Shown piece by piece: positions 1 through 12,097 of a stretch of DNA of 64,000 bases. The translations under genes were made by a program, and so were the position numbers. Location: NCBI GenBank assembly GCA_958496175.1, contig OY292275.1:52963701-53027700 (forward strand). Direction: 5' to 3'. The stretch's first letter is position 1. Each line of letters starts with the position of its first letter. The notes under the pieces are model-generated. The model was not told the origin of the DNA and did not search any database. It saw only the letters and a list, made by a program, of their open reading frames with translations. This DNA is from Sisyra terminalis (taxonomy: Eukaryota > Arthropoda > Insecta > Neuroptera > Sisyridae).

Positions 1-575
1 AAAAAAAATATACTAAGTTTCAGTTATTTTTTTTGAGTAATATCTAATTGATATCATTCCATAAATTGATAGTAAAAATATCTCTCCTTGATTTCGTCGC
101 TCGGTTTGCATCATTAAAAGTTTGTGGAAACTTTGCTTGCAGAGGACAAAATGCATTATAAATGAAACTTGGCTGTGACAGAGGACTATCGTAGCTCGTT
201 TGCAGTTCTACGAATACATATGGAGAAGTGTAGTACATATGTGCAGAGTTGAGGATTCTATATACATCTGCATCTTGTATGCACCACTATGGGGTTATGT
301 AAACGTATATTTGTACATAATTTTAAAGAAAAATTGTTTACTGAATACAGCTTGTTGAGCAATCTATAGACTAAAAGCACTACAAATAGAATGCACAAAC
401 TCTTGAAATCATTTTGTAACGAGTACGTCTTTAGGGGACAATTTTAATTAGTTATTAATTTCATTTCATCATTATTGAGATAGAGGTTGAAAGTTTTTTT
501 GAAGTTATACTTCTTTAGCGGTGTTATGGAAAAATGGGAGTGTTTTAGGAGCAATTTTTTAATGCTTAAAAATCG

Positions 576-800
576 GGCTCATGTGTACTTTAGCACACCC
601 AAAATCTGGCAATGTTGCATTTTCGACTTTGTTTTTAATTTAATTCGCGATTAAATCGGTCCATAATGAAAATTTAGCCACAAAAGAGAGAACTATAATA
701 TATTAGAATTGAATAAGCAAAAATATCGCGAATTAAATTAGAAACAAAGTCGAAAATGCAACGTTGCCAGATTGTGGGTGTGCTAAAGTGCACTTGAGCC
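576..800. mobile_element. Long-TIR MITE, 225 bp, with perfect 8-bp target duplication
   Basis: The arms at 576-651 and 725-800 are near-perfect inverted copies starting GGCTCA and reading through a subterminal CTTTAGCACACCCA. A roughly 70-base centre is the only unpaired part, so the element can fold into one hairpin. AAAAATCG flanks both sides (568-575 and 801-808), an 8-bp target-site duplication. An 8-bp duplication fits hAT, P or Merlin. The GG start with long arms is reminiscent of Merlin, but no transposase is present. High arm identity and the intact duplication suggest a fairly recent insertion. Confidence 0.85.
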
Positions 801-1001
801 AAAAATCGCAGTCGAGTCGATCGTTACCACAAGTTTTTTTTTTATTTTCGATTGGGGAAATCAACCTGAAATGATCAACGACGAAGTAACAGTCATCATC
901 AGTTATTATTTAAAATTTAAAACATTTTCAAGTTTAATATTTTTAACCATTTTCATAATAATTTACTATAGTTTAAATACATTTAAAAGATAGGTATTTG
1001 T

Positions 1002-2050
1002 TTGAAATTATTCAATGCAAAAATCAGTTTCAATCCATAGATATAAATGCGTAATAAAAATATACAATTACTATTATATTAATTGAATTTTTACTATATC
1101 GTTATTAGTACATGTTGCAGGTATGTATATGCAATTGCATGTTTATTCAAATCTATACATGGTAACTTATAACTACTATTCATTTTTTTATGGTAAATGT
1201 TTTCCAACAAATGACCCATACTATATTGATTTACAGTTAATTCTTATAGGGAAGATACAAATTTGTTTAAGTAGTAAATTGTGTATTATATTGTAAAATA
1301 CTATACACTATGTACAAATAGCCAATTATGTATACATCCAATATGTAAAAAAGCCAATTTGGCTCATGTCCCTTTTAGCGACATCAATATCCGGCAACAT
1401 TGCATTTTCTACTTTGTTTTTAATTTGATTCACGAGTAAAATGAGACCATAATGAAAATTTATCAACAGAAAAGCAAAGTATATAATATTAAAATTGAAT
1501 TAAAAATCAAGAAGAAATTGCAACGTTTCCAGATATTGATCTCCCGAAGGAATATCAGCCACCAATTATATCTATTATTTGAAAACTAATAACTTTTCTA
1601 GGAAATATTCACAACCCATCACTGACAAAATGGAAAAATAGCAAAGTTTATCAATTGAATGAAAAAAAAGTGACAGTTGAAACCAAAGACAACAATCAGT
1701 TAGTTCAAAATTGAGACAATAATTATTATATTTGTATTAGACTCACCTATACGTGTTTACATTCTTTGGGCTTTGTCTTTTCCGACTTCATATATTTGCT
1801 TATAAAATTGACAGTAATAGCAAAAATTGTGGTTAAAATTGTATTACATTTTAGTTATAACAAACAACTATTAACTGATGTACGATTTGAGGCATTACCA
1901 GAAAATGCTATGGCGGTATATTATAATATTTTTTTTATAACGACAAATAAGTATAACTTTTCACGCCCGTACATTAGTACATACCCCGTTTTTTATTTTC
2001 ATATAGTTTTTAAAATCTGTGGAAGAAATTTTGGATTATTTTTATTCTTA
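1002..2050. repeat. Dispersed repeat A, copy 1 (about 1 kb, interrupted by a MITE relic)
   Basis: This segment aligns in the same orientation, with divergence, to 10329-11390 plus 12098-12170. Shared landmarks include TTGAAATTATTCAATGCAA, TGACAGTTGAAAC, GAGACAATAATTATT, ATTTTAGTTAT and GAAGTATAACTTTTC-like sequence. The MITE relic at 1361-1553 sits inside this copy and has no counterpart in copy 2. The 104-codon open frame at 1766-2080 lies in the repeat, is AT-rich and Phe/Ile/Lys-rich, and is not supported as a gene. I see no terminal repeats that would assign a class. Confidence 0.6.
1361..1553. mobile_element. Decayed relative of the MITE at 576-800
   Basis: The left end begins GGCTCATG and carries the same GGCAACATTGCATTTT and TTTGTTTTTAATTTGATTC sequence as the better-preserved copy. 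The centre retains CCATAATGAAAATTTA. The right arm is shortened and diverged (GAAATTGCAACGTTTCCAG). No clean target duplication remains. It is an older copy of the same family, less than 1 kb away. Confidence 0.65.
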
Positions 2051-2540
2051 AATTGCAAAGCCAAACTACTCGTCAAATAAATCTTCGTCAATAAACCTGA
2101 ACTGACCATTTAAATCGCTGAAAATCATCACTTGAGCTTTTTTCTTTTTCCAATGTTGCCCAATAAATATAAGTTTTCCCGTGGCCTTGAATATATGACA
2201 ATGGTAAGACTAACTTTTAAAAGACGCACCTAATCTTTGTAGATAATTTTTCGGTAAGAAATTTCTGTCCTACAGTACGTAAAATACGGGATATAAAAAT
2301 AAAATGCATACCTACTTAAATTTTTTATTGGCAACCAAGAACTGAAGCCTCTAATAGGTTTATACAATTCTTTAATGTTTACCAGATACCAAAAATTGTT
2401 TTTTCAATGTATTTTACCCAATATTAATTAATTTTCCATGGTTTCAAATCATTTTAATTTCTTTGTTTGATAATTTTTAAAAAAAAAATAAAGTTTTATA
2501 AAGTAGATTATTTTTAATTTGGTGCCTTTTCATTATTAAT

Positions 2541-2797
2541 GACTTGTTTATTTTGAAAGTGGCGTAAGTCCATTTCAAGGACGTTCTATATGGTGATTCT
2601 TCTTCTTGTAACTAGAACAAAGTATTTTAATTATTTAACTGCTAAGTTTTCAGAAATTACTGATTTCATTTTAGTTGTTAACAAAAACGCCAATTATTCC
2701 CTCCGCCTTAGTATTTTATGTTCCTATGGTTAAAAATGATAATACTATAGGGATTGTTCTTGAAATGGACTTAACTCACTTTCAAAATAAACGGCGC
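2541..2797. mobile_element. MITE B, copy 1 (257 bp, about 36-bp inverted ends)
   Basis: The ends carry TTTATTTTGAAAGTGGCG and, inverted, TTTATTTTGAAAGTGAG, followed by TTAAGTCCATTTCAAG-type sequence. The whole element is about 95% identical by eye to 11602-11858. The interior has no coding potential. Its target duplication is not clear here. Confidence 0.85.
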
Positions 2798-2819
2798 ATT
2801 TAATATTTCTTACTTTATA

Positions 2820-5180
2820 CAATACATAGTTGAGTTAAAGTAAGGCTAAGAGGAAATCCTCGCCCTAATTGTATCCTCATGGCTGAATTTCTTTTACGTC
2901 CATATCCCAACTACTTCATACAATGATTTAGTATAATGATTGTGCATTATCAATAGTGTATACAACTGTAAGTATTAAGTGCCACTATAATTATTCAAGC
3001 TAAATAACAATGGGACGAAATTGATTAAGCATAAATTTAAATTTATTTTGCTATCCTTGACTCACTTGATAGTATGAACAAAATATTTACATCTACTATA
3101 TAAAAATTAGTGTATACCTTCTCAAAAAAATCTCGCTATGCGCCGCCACTGAGTATAACGTGCAAAATGTGGGACAAAAAGTGAAAACAAAGGGCTTTTA
3201 TTAAAAACTGCATATATTCAACATTAAAACTTAATCCCTAATCAAATAACAAGTCATCATATAGCACACAAACAACAATTTCAGCGTAAAAGCTGTACAG
3301 TAACGAGATGTAGCGACAAAAGCTTTCACCTCCACAGTCGCCCGAAGTGGAAGAACAGGCTGGCTGTGGAGGTCCCTCGTGTGCCAGTCGTCTTCATCAA
3401 CTTGTCTCCAGTTCGACCCTCGCCGGTGGCCAGGGACATTAACCACTGTAAACAACGGCCAACGTCACAGGATACCAGGTCCCATATTATTTTCTTCCAC
3501 CCACCTCATTTAGCATTTTAAGAGCGTGTTACCGTCCCCGCTGAAGATAACCGTGTTATTATATCAAAATATAACCGGACGTCTAAAAAAAAGCTATATA
3601 AATTCCCACATATTTCAAACATAAAAAACAAAGACTTTGTCTTCACTATAACAAAAAAAAAAAATATTAAAAAAAAAGTTTTTTTCTATAAAATCTTGTG
3701 AAAAATTCAAAATCAATATGAATTATCGGTTGTGCGAAATAATATCTCGCCGTGTATTTTGTAAATACCAAATGGTACCCTTGTGTGTATTTCATCTATC
3801 AGTGATATCATTTACCGTCAGAAAATTCTATCGAAACCTGCTCGAGGTGAGATTCTGACATCACAACAAAATTGTGAACGATTATTCTCTACGGCTATAA
3901 AGCAATGTATCTTATAAATTTAATGACAACCAAAATGCTATTGATCAAACTTTCATACTAAACAAAAGCAAAAACTATTTTCCTCAATAAAATAAAATAG
4001 GAAAAACATTTTTATCATACGGTTTCAAAAGTACGATTTTCTTTACCTTCTTTAACCCATAACAGAACAAGAAAGGTCGCCAATGTTAACAATTTCAGTA
4101 ATTTTTAAAAAAGTTATAAATAACAAAGGTCTTAGAAAAAAAATTTTTTTGTTAAAATTCAATGGTTCTGAAAAAACGTTTTTCTAAAAATTATAGTCTT
4201 AGTGGACAATTTAATCCAGATTCATAACAGCAGAGGAAAGTATAGCACTCTGTTTTAAAAATCAAGACATTGTTTGGTCAGCTTTTTGAACACAAACATT
4301 ACTTAATTATTCGGCTTAGTACTAACTCAAAAATATAAATTAAAATATAAAAAATAAGTCATTTTTTCGATACAAAGGAAGCATAAATCTTTATTCTTAT
4401 ATTTTCACTATAAAAATATTTTATTCTGAATGAATTCAGTAAAACTTTAATGTTTCATTCCTTCTTCAACAATGAAAATGTTCTTTATTTAACTTAATAT
4501 CAAGTTAATACTTGATTGTTGCTCTTTATTTTCTCAAAATTTAAAAATATTCGTTTTTAGTTCTACATTTAAATTTCTTACTCACTTATCAAACAAAATA
4601 TTTTTCCTTATTCTAAAAGTATATACCTATCAACAATTCTTCTTTAAAAAGCTTTAACTTATTTAAGCTTAGGTAATTGATCAATTTCATAGAAGTACAG
4701 AATAAAACAGATACTCTTTATTAATTTTATAAAATACAGTTTTTAATATAAATTTTTAACCCACTAAAACTCAATATGTTAACAATCAGAGTTGTGATTT
4801 TTTACTATTTAAGTATTATTAACAATATGTAGTACATTATCAAACAGTATATTTGGCTGTTGGTCGAGAAAAACAAGATTTATAATATACCAAGAGGCCT
4901 GTAAGGCCACAACCGTGATAATTTAATAGATTGAACTATGATAGTTGGAAAAAAACAGCATATTTACCTAGTTTTTTCTACTGTATAGTCTTAATCCTAA
5001 AATTATTTCTTTAATTTACTAATTTTTTCACGATTGCATATTAGGGTATGACTGATAGAACGTAAAAATATTACAGTAGAACATAGAATCACAATAGGAT
5101 TCCATATCAGTCGATCGTTTTGCTTTGCAATCTTTTTTATTTTATTGTGTTTTTTATTAAAAATATTCTTGATTCTAATT
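2820..5180. other. Non-coding stretch with a GC-richer island
   Basis: Mostly AT-rich sequence without repeats I can pair. An island at about 3130-3560 is clearly GC-richer. It holds a chance minus-strand frame (3231-3455) with no recognised similarity, and could be regulatory or a conserved non-coding block. Nothing else is supported. Confidence 0.4.
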
Positions 5181-5184
5181 TTTC

Positions 5185-5935
5185 ACTATTACCAGAGTTG
5201 TCAAAGATACTTTCGGAAAGTATCTAAGTAGATCAAGAGTTGCAACCCCAAATGATATTACCGACTACTTTGGAAATGCATCAGTACTCCGCAGGCACCA
5301 TATAAACTTATTAGTTAAAAATACACTGTAGACATTTTAATATACTGGTTTAATCTATTTGGCTATTATCAAATAAATATATTATTTAAAAGTAAAAGTG
5401 GGTTTCATGAGGCCCACGGATTGGCCACCACTGATCTGGATATCTACTACATAAGGTACATTATTAAAAAGTATTCAAAAATCCTTTGGGTATCTAATTT
5501 TCTTAAGTAACTTTTTTAATTACTTCGTATACTATGTTTGTACTATGTTTCATAACATATTAGGTTAAGTCTTTAGGTAATCAGATAATTTTTTTCTAAT
5601 ATTTACTAATCTAGAGGGAAATTTAATAGGAAAATATATATGTCTAACGCTCTACGAACTCAACATACACTAAAAACGATAAAAGATTAATATAAAAAAT
5701 ATTAATTAAATCTTATTGAACAGAACAAAATTAAACTTTGCATCTCATCTCTCAATATATCCGTTAATAAGTTACTTTTCGGTATATAAGATACTTTTTA
5801 AGTTGCAAGATACAGTTCCTTTTGAAAAGTATCAAGGGTATTACTTAATTTTTTCCAAAATTCAAAAGAACTAAGATACTTTAAGGAATATTAGATACTT
5901 TAAAGTAACATTAAGTAATTTAAAGTAACTTTCTT
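5185..5935. repeat. Dispersed repeat D, copy 1, with a nested hAT-like MITE
   Basis: It begins GTCAAAGATACTTT and ends in multiple AAGTAACTTT/GATACTTTAAAG motifs. It aligns loosely to 34655-35185, sharing GTCAAAGATACTTT, ATCTCATCTCTCA versus ATCTTATCTCTCA, and GATACAGTTCCTTTTGAAAA versus AATACACTTTCTTTTAAAAA. Copy 1 is interrupted at 5234-5433 by a hAT-like sequence. Recurring GATACTTT/AAAGTATC words at both ends suggest an old element with inverted ends. The class is not assigned. Confidence 0.5.
5234..5433. mobile_element. hAT-like MITE relic nested in repeat D
   Basis: The left end is CAAGAGTTGCAACCCC. The right end is GGATTGGCCACCACTG, preceded by GAGGCCCACG. Inverted ends of the CAGNGTTGGCCAA type with internal GGCCC words are typical of non-autonomous hAT elements. 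The flanking 8-mers no longer match well, so the insertion is old. It interrupts the repeat copy that is continuous at 34.7 kb. Confidence 0.45.
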
Positions 5936-5989
5936 AAATTTTAAACGACAATCAAACAATCGAAAAATGTTTCAAATCAACCCCAATAA

Positions 5990-7150
5990 GATATGTGAAT
6001 GGTATTTTGTAGGAATGCAACTTCTATCAAAATACTAGAATTCTGGAAGTTTCAGATATCTATTTCATTTAATTTTTGTGAAAAAAAATAAAACGTAAAA
6101 AAAAGAAAACATTTTTAGTGGATATACTTTTTAATAAGAAATCAACAACTAGACAGCTTTATAAAATCTATAACAAGATAATATTTTTTTGGAAAATCAT
6201 TTTTTTACACATAAACAGCTTTGATATCGTTCCAATAAGATTTTTATCAAGTTTTACTTACTATCTTCACTATGCCTAATTTTTTCAGATTTTTTGATTC
6301 AGTACTACATAGTGAAAAAATAAAATTAAAATAAAAACTACTTATGCGCTTAATTCCAATTTCTCATTGCTTAACCAGAATATGCATATTGTAGCATTGG
6401 CTATGGGAGTGGCATTGTGAAAATTTTAAAATTTCAATAATCAAAACAAATGAATATCTTAAGATACCACAATCCCATTGGCTAAAACTCACGTACTTGT
6501 TGACTTGTATATTGTCATTAGAGATATTAGTGCAATGCTTGACTTATTCATACTTGTTTTTTATTTTTTATTTAATCTTAACACTAAACTGAAATAATTA
6601 TCTTAAAATATTATTACAGTTATATTAAATAATACAAGTATTTTGAAAAAAAAAATGCTAAAATCATTTTCGAATGAACAAAATATGTAAGTTAATCAAA
6701 TTAAATACTACCTTGATTAAAATATTTTTCAAAAATACTAGGAGGAAACAATTTGAAATGGTTTTTCGTATACCTGAAATTGATAATAATAAAACTAATT
6801 AAAGTAGTTGATTTTAATGAAAAAAGTGCAGAAGTGGTTTTTATTTTAATTCTTTACTATTAACATTAACAATGATATTATCTTAGACTACGTACAACGG
6901 TACGAAGTTCCATGTTGACAAAAAAGCTTTTGGATTCATAAAGCTTCATAGTTATATTTTTTTAATAAAAAATTCAATATCAACCCTAAAACCGTGATAA
7001 AATTTTAGATCAATGGGTTAATTCAGAAAAAAAATGTTTTCACATTTTTCACATATTTTTTAAACATTAACTAATTGAGATAGACATCTGAAATTTCCAG
7101 GACCTAAGTATTTTATAAAATATTTTTCCGGTTCCGATTCATCATGTTAA
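5990..7150. repeat. Dispersed repeat C, copy 1, about 1.15 kb with inverted ends
   Basis: The left end carries CTGGAAGTTTCAGATATC. The right end carries its inverted, diverged partner (CATCTGAAATTTCCAG at 7085-7100). The interior block at 6340-6560 (AATCAAAACAAATGAATATC, ATCCCATTGGCTAA, TTATTCATACTTG) recurs at 23650-23855. No transposase frame survives. This looks like a non-autonomous DNA transposon. Confidence 0.6.
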
Positions 7151-10100
7151 TAGCCTTAGGCTGTAAACTATTTATATTTTTACTACTTCTACTACAAACC
7201 ATTATTTTACTTGTTTTTTTTTTTTTCATTATAAAAGCGAACAAGGAAACTTAATCGATTTACAACCAAATTAGGGTATAAATAAACTAAATCGTTAAGT
7301 ATTTTTTGAAAAATTTATGTTTTAATAAGTTTGATAAAATATGCACTTTTTTGCCTAACTACATTAAAAATGATATCTACTCTTTCTCCAAGTCTCATGC
7401 CATTTCACAAATTATATTTGGCAAAGAGATTTGAATGATAAATACGATAAGGAAACTTTTTTTTATAAACGTAGTATTAAAAAAAAAAAAAAGAATAAAT
7501 GTAGACGGATGTATGTCATTCTTACAAAAATATATCTGGCAATCTTTGAAATATTTGCATGTTAAGGAATCGTAGAAACCAGAGTCATTTGTCGTCTGTA
7601 ATGGACAAGATTTTGTGGCAAAGACGCGAAACGAAAAGATTCTGAAATATTGTGTGTTATCAATCTCATTGTTCCTCCCACCTGCTTCACAAATAAAAGC
7701 CATACGTCTGAAATGTAACAATATAAAAGTTTTAATAGTATCCAATTCTTTTCTTTTTAACCCCAAAAAAAAAAAAAAAATATATATATTTATATCCATG
7801 CAAGAATAAAGCAGAGTTTTACTAAGTTCCCTGTAATTTGATTTGGATGTCTGTTATCAACTTTATCTTCTATCAAATACCAATAGCTCGATGAGGAGGA
7901 CGGTGGTCCGTGCTTTCAGATCCCTGACCTAATTGATTTCATTTCAGTTCTCGTAGAATTCCAATCCTGCAGGCACGTAACATTGGTTATTATACGTTCT
8001 CCGGGATGTCTGTAACAACCTTGTGATTGTACCCGGACTCGCAGGAACTGTCTTAAAGAGGCCAATAAAAGACAACCGTGACTATCTTTGATCAATAATT
8101 ATTCGTTGTTCGTGGACTAACATTAATAGATTTGGCTGAATTTATCCATATTTAACCGTGAAATCACCATCAATTTTATCAGTCTCAATCAATGGTTATC
8201 TTTAGTTTTTATTTACTACTTCCATTTGTTTCAAGGATTTAAACAAAGATGCGACAATACCGGAAAACAGGAATCAGATAAAACGATTTATTTTCATAAT
8301 TATTATCGAGAAAATCAACCCTATAACTATAAATGGTTTAAGTGATCTTCACATGTATTCTTGTGTCCTTTCGGTGTTTCTCCAAATTTATATTAGAAAC
8401 GCTCCGACTATTCCACATACGTTATTAATTTAAACACACTAACCGAATTGACATTACCTATAATATGATCAGATTGTGTTAAACACAAGAGCGTTGAGTG
8501 TAAACAGTTATGTTGTATAAATGAAGGTAGGTTTGGGGTTGGAACCTATACATGTGACACATGTGGCCCGTGGGGGCGACTGCATGGGGATGGCAGGTGT
8601 TAGCAGCGCCCGGAAGGTAATCTTTGTAGGTGAGAATCAGTCTCCCAAGTGTAACCTCAATTCTCACTACTCATTGAACACCTAGCCACATACCTACACT
8701 ATTACTACATAAACCTAAATAGAATATGCCTTTGAGAAAACTAACATTCACGATTGAAGGAAACCCGTTTTATACACCTCTTGCGCCTAATTTGTAATCG
8801 ATCTTTGTATTAAATCATTACCTCTTTATACATTTAAATATTTACAAAATAAACACATCAAGTCTTCACATCGAAACTCTCTCATTATCCCAATGTAAAA
8901 CTATGCTTATTTTCACGGAAAATAGATTTTTTTTTTGGTACTCTACTCACAAAAATGAAAAGAATCTGATAGGAAATTAGATTTTCATAAAGCATCGCCC
9001 GGATAGAATAATATTAAAATTCTAAATGACTGTTAAATTTAAATTCAAGTCTAAATTTAAATGAAATTTTTCACAAGTGGGATTTGTGCAAGGAGAAAAA
9101 AAATTAATTACAGAACAAAGCCGTCTAAAAAGCATCGTTAAAAATAATCACAGTGTAATCTACGCTTAGCTGTCAGCATAACCTTCACGTTGATGCATTC
9201 TCCTTGTTTCCCTCTAGATCTGTCGCCGCATTTTCTGAAAATCGTCTGTTTTTCATCCCTCTATTCCCCTCCCCACCACATATGCTTTCGTCAGCTGTGC
9301 TTTGTTTCTCAAAAGAGCTTATTACCGATGCAAAATTTCCCATTCATATTCAAAATTTTATATCCCAGTTTTACCACTAATTTATTCAACTTATACATCG
9401 ATCCACTTTCTGGTGTGGTGAGAAAAGTCTCCGGAGAAAACATCTCCGACAAATATTCATCAGCTGTTTGTACACGGATTTAGTGGTTACAACGTAATAT
9501 TTTCATTGAATTTCGGGAAATTGTAACAGTTTTTTTTTCTACTTCATGTCTTCATTGAAACATCCAAAAAGCGCTAGGGGTTGTTTTCTTCAAATGTCAC
9601 ATTTACATTCGATTTAAAACATGCTTAATTCCGACCATTTGTGAAACTACTGTTTCAAACCTTCGTCAATAAAAAATAAATAAACTCCCCTACTCGTTCA
9701 GTGATTTGTATTACATAATAACCTCAGGGGTTATATAAATTGATAATCGATATTTATTTACACAAAATTATTATTTCGAATTTCAGAAGAAAATGTAATG
9801 TGACAAATGAACAATAGAACTTTCAATCTTTAAGTTAATAAAAAGTAATTTCAATAGATCATTCAGGGAAATTAATATTTTTCTAATGGAAAATCTGTCT
9901 CATATAATTTTATATATTTTTATATCTCTTCCGATTATTACTTTTTAGTACCCTTAATTTATAAAAGTTTTTGATGTGTAAAGATAAATAAAAAATAATA
10001 TTACGGTATAACCATATCGATACGATATTGACGGTATTACCGATAGATACACCACCTGGAACTCATAGTAAAAATATTTTTATACCTTTTACTCCTACGA

Positions 10101-10325
10101 ATAAAAAAAATTACTACTAAAAAAAATTAAATCAAAAAATGAGTTTTTTTGGAAATGCTCGAAAATCGTTTGAAAAAAAGCTAAAAATGTGTCTTAATTT
10201 TTTTTATTTAGTATCAAAACGATTCCCTGAGTTTGAATGGAAAAAGCCGCGGGGGGACTTTTCCCATACAAACCAGACATATATGCATACGTATTATATA
10301 CGTTTGCCAACTATTATTATGAGAA
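7150..10325. other. Non-coding stretch
   Basis: AT-rich, with GC-richer patches at about 7860-8070 and 8510-8670. Those patches hold only short frames on either strand and no splice-site-bounded coding pattern I can support. They may be regulatory. Short frames near 7395-7809 overlap on both strands and are low-complexity artefacts. A short region at 10000-10045 carries repeated ATATCGATA/GGTAT words, probably a MITE fragment. Confidence 0.4.
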
Positions 10326-11481
10326 TTTTTGAAATTATTCAATGCAATTTTTAAAACTATACAAGGAAATTCGATTCTTACACTATACTACATTATATTT
10401 TTCTATAATTGAACTAAAAATCAATTTCAATGCATTGATATAAACAGGTAAATGAAATATACAATTAGTGTTGTATTAATATAATTTTTAGGACGTTGTT
10501 CTTTAGAATTGTTTAAACATATCTTTATATGGTATTTAATGGGAATAATCTACTTCTATGTGGTAAGTGTTTTCGATTGCATGGATTTCTAGTTCCTTAA
10601 CTTCTCGTTTTCATTTCCGACCAACTATCACGTAAAAACGAAATATTTTTCGTTAACAGTGTTAACGATGATTCAATCAATAATATCCAACTCAATTTCA
10701 TCGAAAAAAACCATCCCTTATATCTTTATTTTGCAGTTGAAAATTGTTCTTTTTGGAAGTTTGAAAAGAAATTGTAGTTGTCCTGTGATTCACAGGACGA
10801 AAATTTTTCCATATTACAATTTGCATGTAGGCCTTGTTTCAAAAATCGTATTTTTCGAACATGTGGCCCATGCTTTATTAATAAACGGTTAATTCCTATA
10901 ATATGTAATAAACCTTTGTATAAGCAGCCAAATGTGAAAGCATATTATACAGAATGTACAAACAGCTAACTGTGTATAGTGTATACGTACAGTATCTATA
11001 TATAAATAGTCAATTTAATCTTTAATTTAAAAACCAGTAACTTTCCGTGAAGTATTCACAGCCCAATACTGACACAACTGACAAATGGCTAAAATTAGCA
11101 ATTGGATTAAATCGAAATGACAGTTGAAACTAATGACATGACAGTTCATATTTGAGACAATAATTATTTTATTTGTATTCCACTTACATGGATATGTTTA
11201 CAACTTTATATTCTTGGTCATTGTCTTTACCGCAACATAAACCTTTGCTTATTATGTATTAAAATCAAATTTTGTTTCTAATTGTATCATATTTTAGTTA
11301 TCACAAACCACTTAAAACTGATGTGCTAGTTCTGGCACTACCGGAAGAGGCTATAGCAGTGGATTGAATTTTTTTTTTTACTAATCGACAAAATTGTTGT
11401 GTACATATTTTACATAATCATTATTTAATTTTACGAGGAAAGTGGGCATGAAAGGATGTAAATCCATATGCTAATAATTAA

Positions 11482-11526
11482 TTCTGCAACGTTTCAGTCT
11501 TTTATTTGACCTTCATCAGGCTTCTT
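11482..11526 (-). ncRNA. Hammerhead ribozyme motif (Penelope type), left arm
   Basis: Read on the minus strand: CTGATGA, a GGTC/GACT stem II with a long A-rich loop, then GAAACGTT. This is the conserved CUGANGA-stem II-GAAA order of a type I hammerhead. The ACGT palindrome would supply a dimer-type stem III. Stem I is only about 2 bp, so activity as a monomer is doubtful. Confidence 0.45.
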
Positions 11527-11550
11527 AATATATTAAGAAGACTTTATATT

Positions 11551-11601
11551 AAGAAGCCTGATGAAGATCAAATAAAGGACCGAAACGTTGCAGAATTAAT
11601 T
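11551..11601 (+). ncRNA. Hammerhead ribozyme motif (Penelope type), right arm
   Basis: CTGATGA at 11558-11564 is followed by a weakened stem II (GATC/GACC around AAATAAAG) and CGAAACGTTGCAG. It is the inverted partner of the motif at 11482-11526. Substitutions in stem II suggest this copy is decaying. Confidence 0.4.
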
Positions 11602-11858
11602 GACTCGTTTATTTTGAAAGTGGCGTAAGTCCATTTCAAGGACGATCTATATGGTAATTCTTCTTCTTGTAACTAGAACAAAGTATGTTAATTATTTAAC
11701 TGCTAAGTTTTCAGAAATTACTGATTTCATTTTAGTTGTTAACAAAAACGCCAATTATTCCCTTCCCCTTAGTATCTTATGTTCCTATGGTTAAAAATGA
11801 TAATACTGTAGGGATTGTTCTTGAAATGGACTTAACTCACTTTCAAAATAAATGGCGC
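11602..11858. mobile_element. MITE B, copy 2, inserted in the palindromic Penelope arm
   Basis: Nearly identical to 2541-2797, with the same inverted ends. The uninterrupted left arm of the host palindrome shows the empty target (inverse of CTAATAATTAATTCTGC). Comparing the two arms shows AATT on both sides of the MITE (11598-11601 and 11859-11862), a 4-bp target duplication. This fixes the ends and the order of events: palindrome first, MITE later. Confidence 0.85.
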
Positions 11859-11944
11859 AATTATTAGTATGTGGAGTTACATCCTTTCATGTCCACTTTC
11901 CTGCTAAAAATTAAAAAATGATCTTCTTTACTATACCAACGAAG

Positions 11945-12097
11945 AATATAAAACAAATAATATATACGTGAGTAGGGACCATCGCGGGATGGAATCCCCA
12001 ACAGGTGACAAGTGAATCTGACTAAGATCAGCTTTTACATATTAGCCAAACTGGAAAACCAATTCGGCAATAAGTTAGACTTTAAAAAAAAAAAAAA
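11945..12097 (+). mobile_element. Short retroposon with poly(A) tail and 10-bp target duplication
   Basis: The 153-bp insert ends in about 15 adenines and is flanked by ACCAACGAAG on both sides (11935-11944 and 12098-12107). Poly(A) plus a direct repeat of this size is the signature of LINE-mediated insertion. The GC-richer body (CATCGCGGGATGGAATCCCC) has no tRNA box pair I trust. It may be a 5'-truncated LINE 3' end or a SINE. Confidence 0.7.

Larger units (their letters stand above)
11427..11912. mobile_element. Palindromic Penelope-type terminus pair (split by MITE B)
   Basis: The left arm (11427-11526) and right arm (11545-11601 plus 11863-11912) are inverted copies. Both carry GGAAAGTGGACATGAAAGGA-type, TTAATTCTGCAACGTTTC and CTTCATCAGGCTTCTTAA sequence. 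The centre holds a perfect palindrome, CTTCTTAATATATTAAGAAG. Each arm includes a CTGATGA...GAAACGTT hammerhead-type core. The arrangement matches known inverted or tandem terminal repeats of Penelope-like retroelements. No reverse transcriptase is present here. MITE B interrupts the right arm. Confidence 0.65.

Noticed and set aside
1766..2080. 104-codon + frame as a membrane protein
   Set aside because: It lies in dispersed repeat A, and the second copy does not keep the frame.
2541..2797. piggyBac-type MITE based on nearby TTAA
   Set aside because: The second copy, compared with its empty site, gives an AATT duplication, and the ends lack the CCC start of piggyBac.
3330..3475. tRNA suggested by GTTCGACCCT followed by GGTGGCCA
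   Set aside because: The T stem does not pair and no A box or acceptor partner lies upstream.
7395..7809. Opposing frames of 134 and 64 codons
   Set aside because: They overlap on both strands in A/T homopolymer-rich sequence with no recognisable domain.
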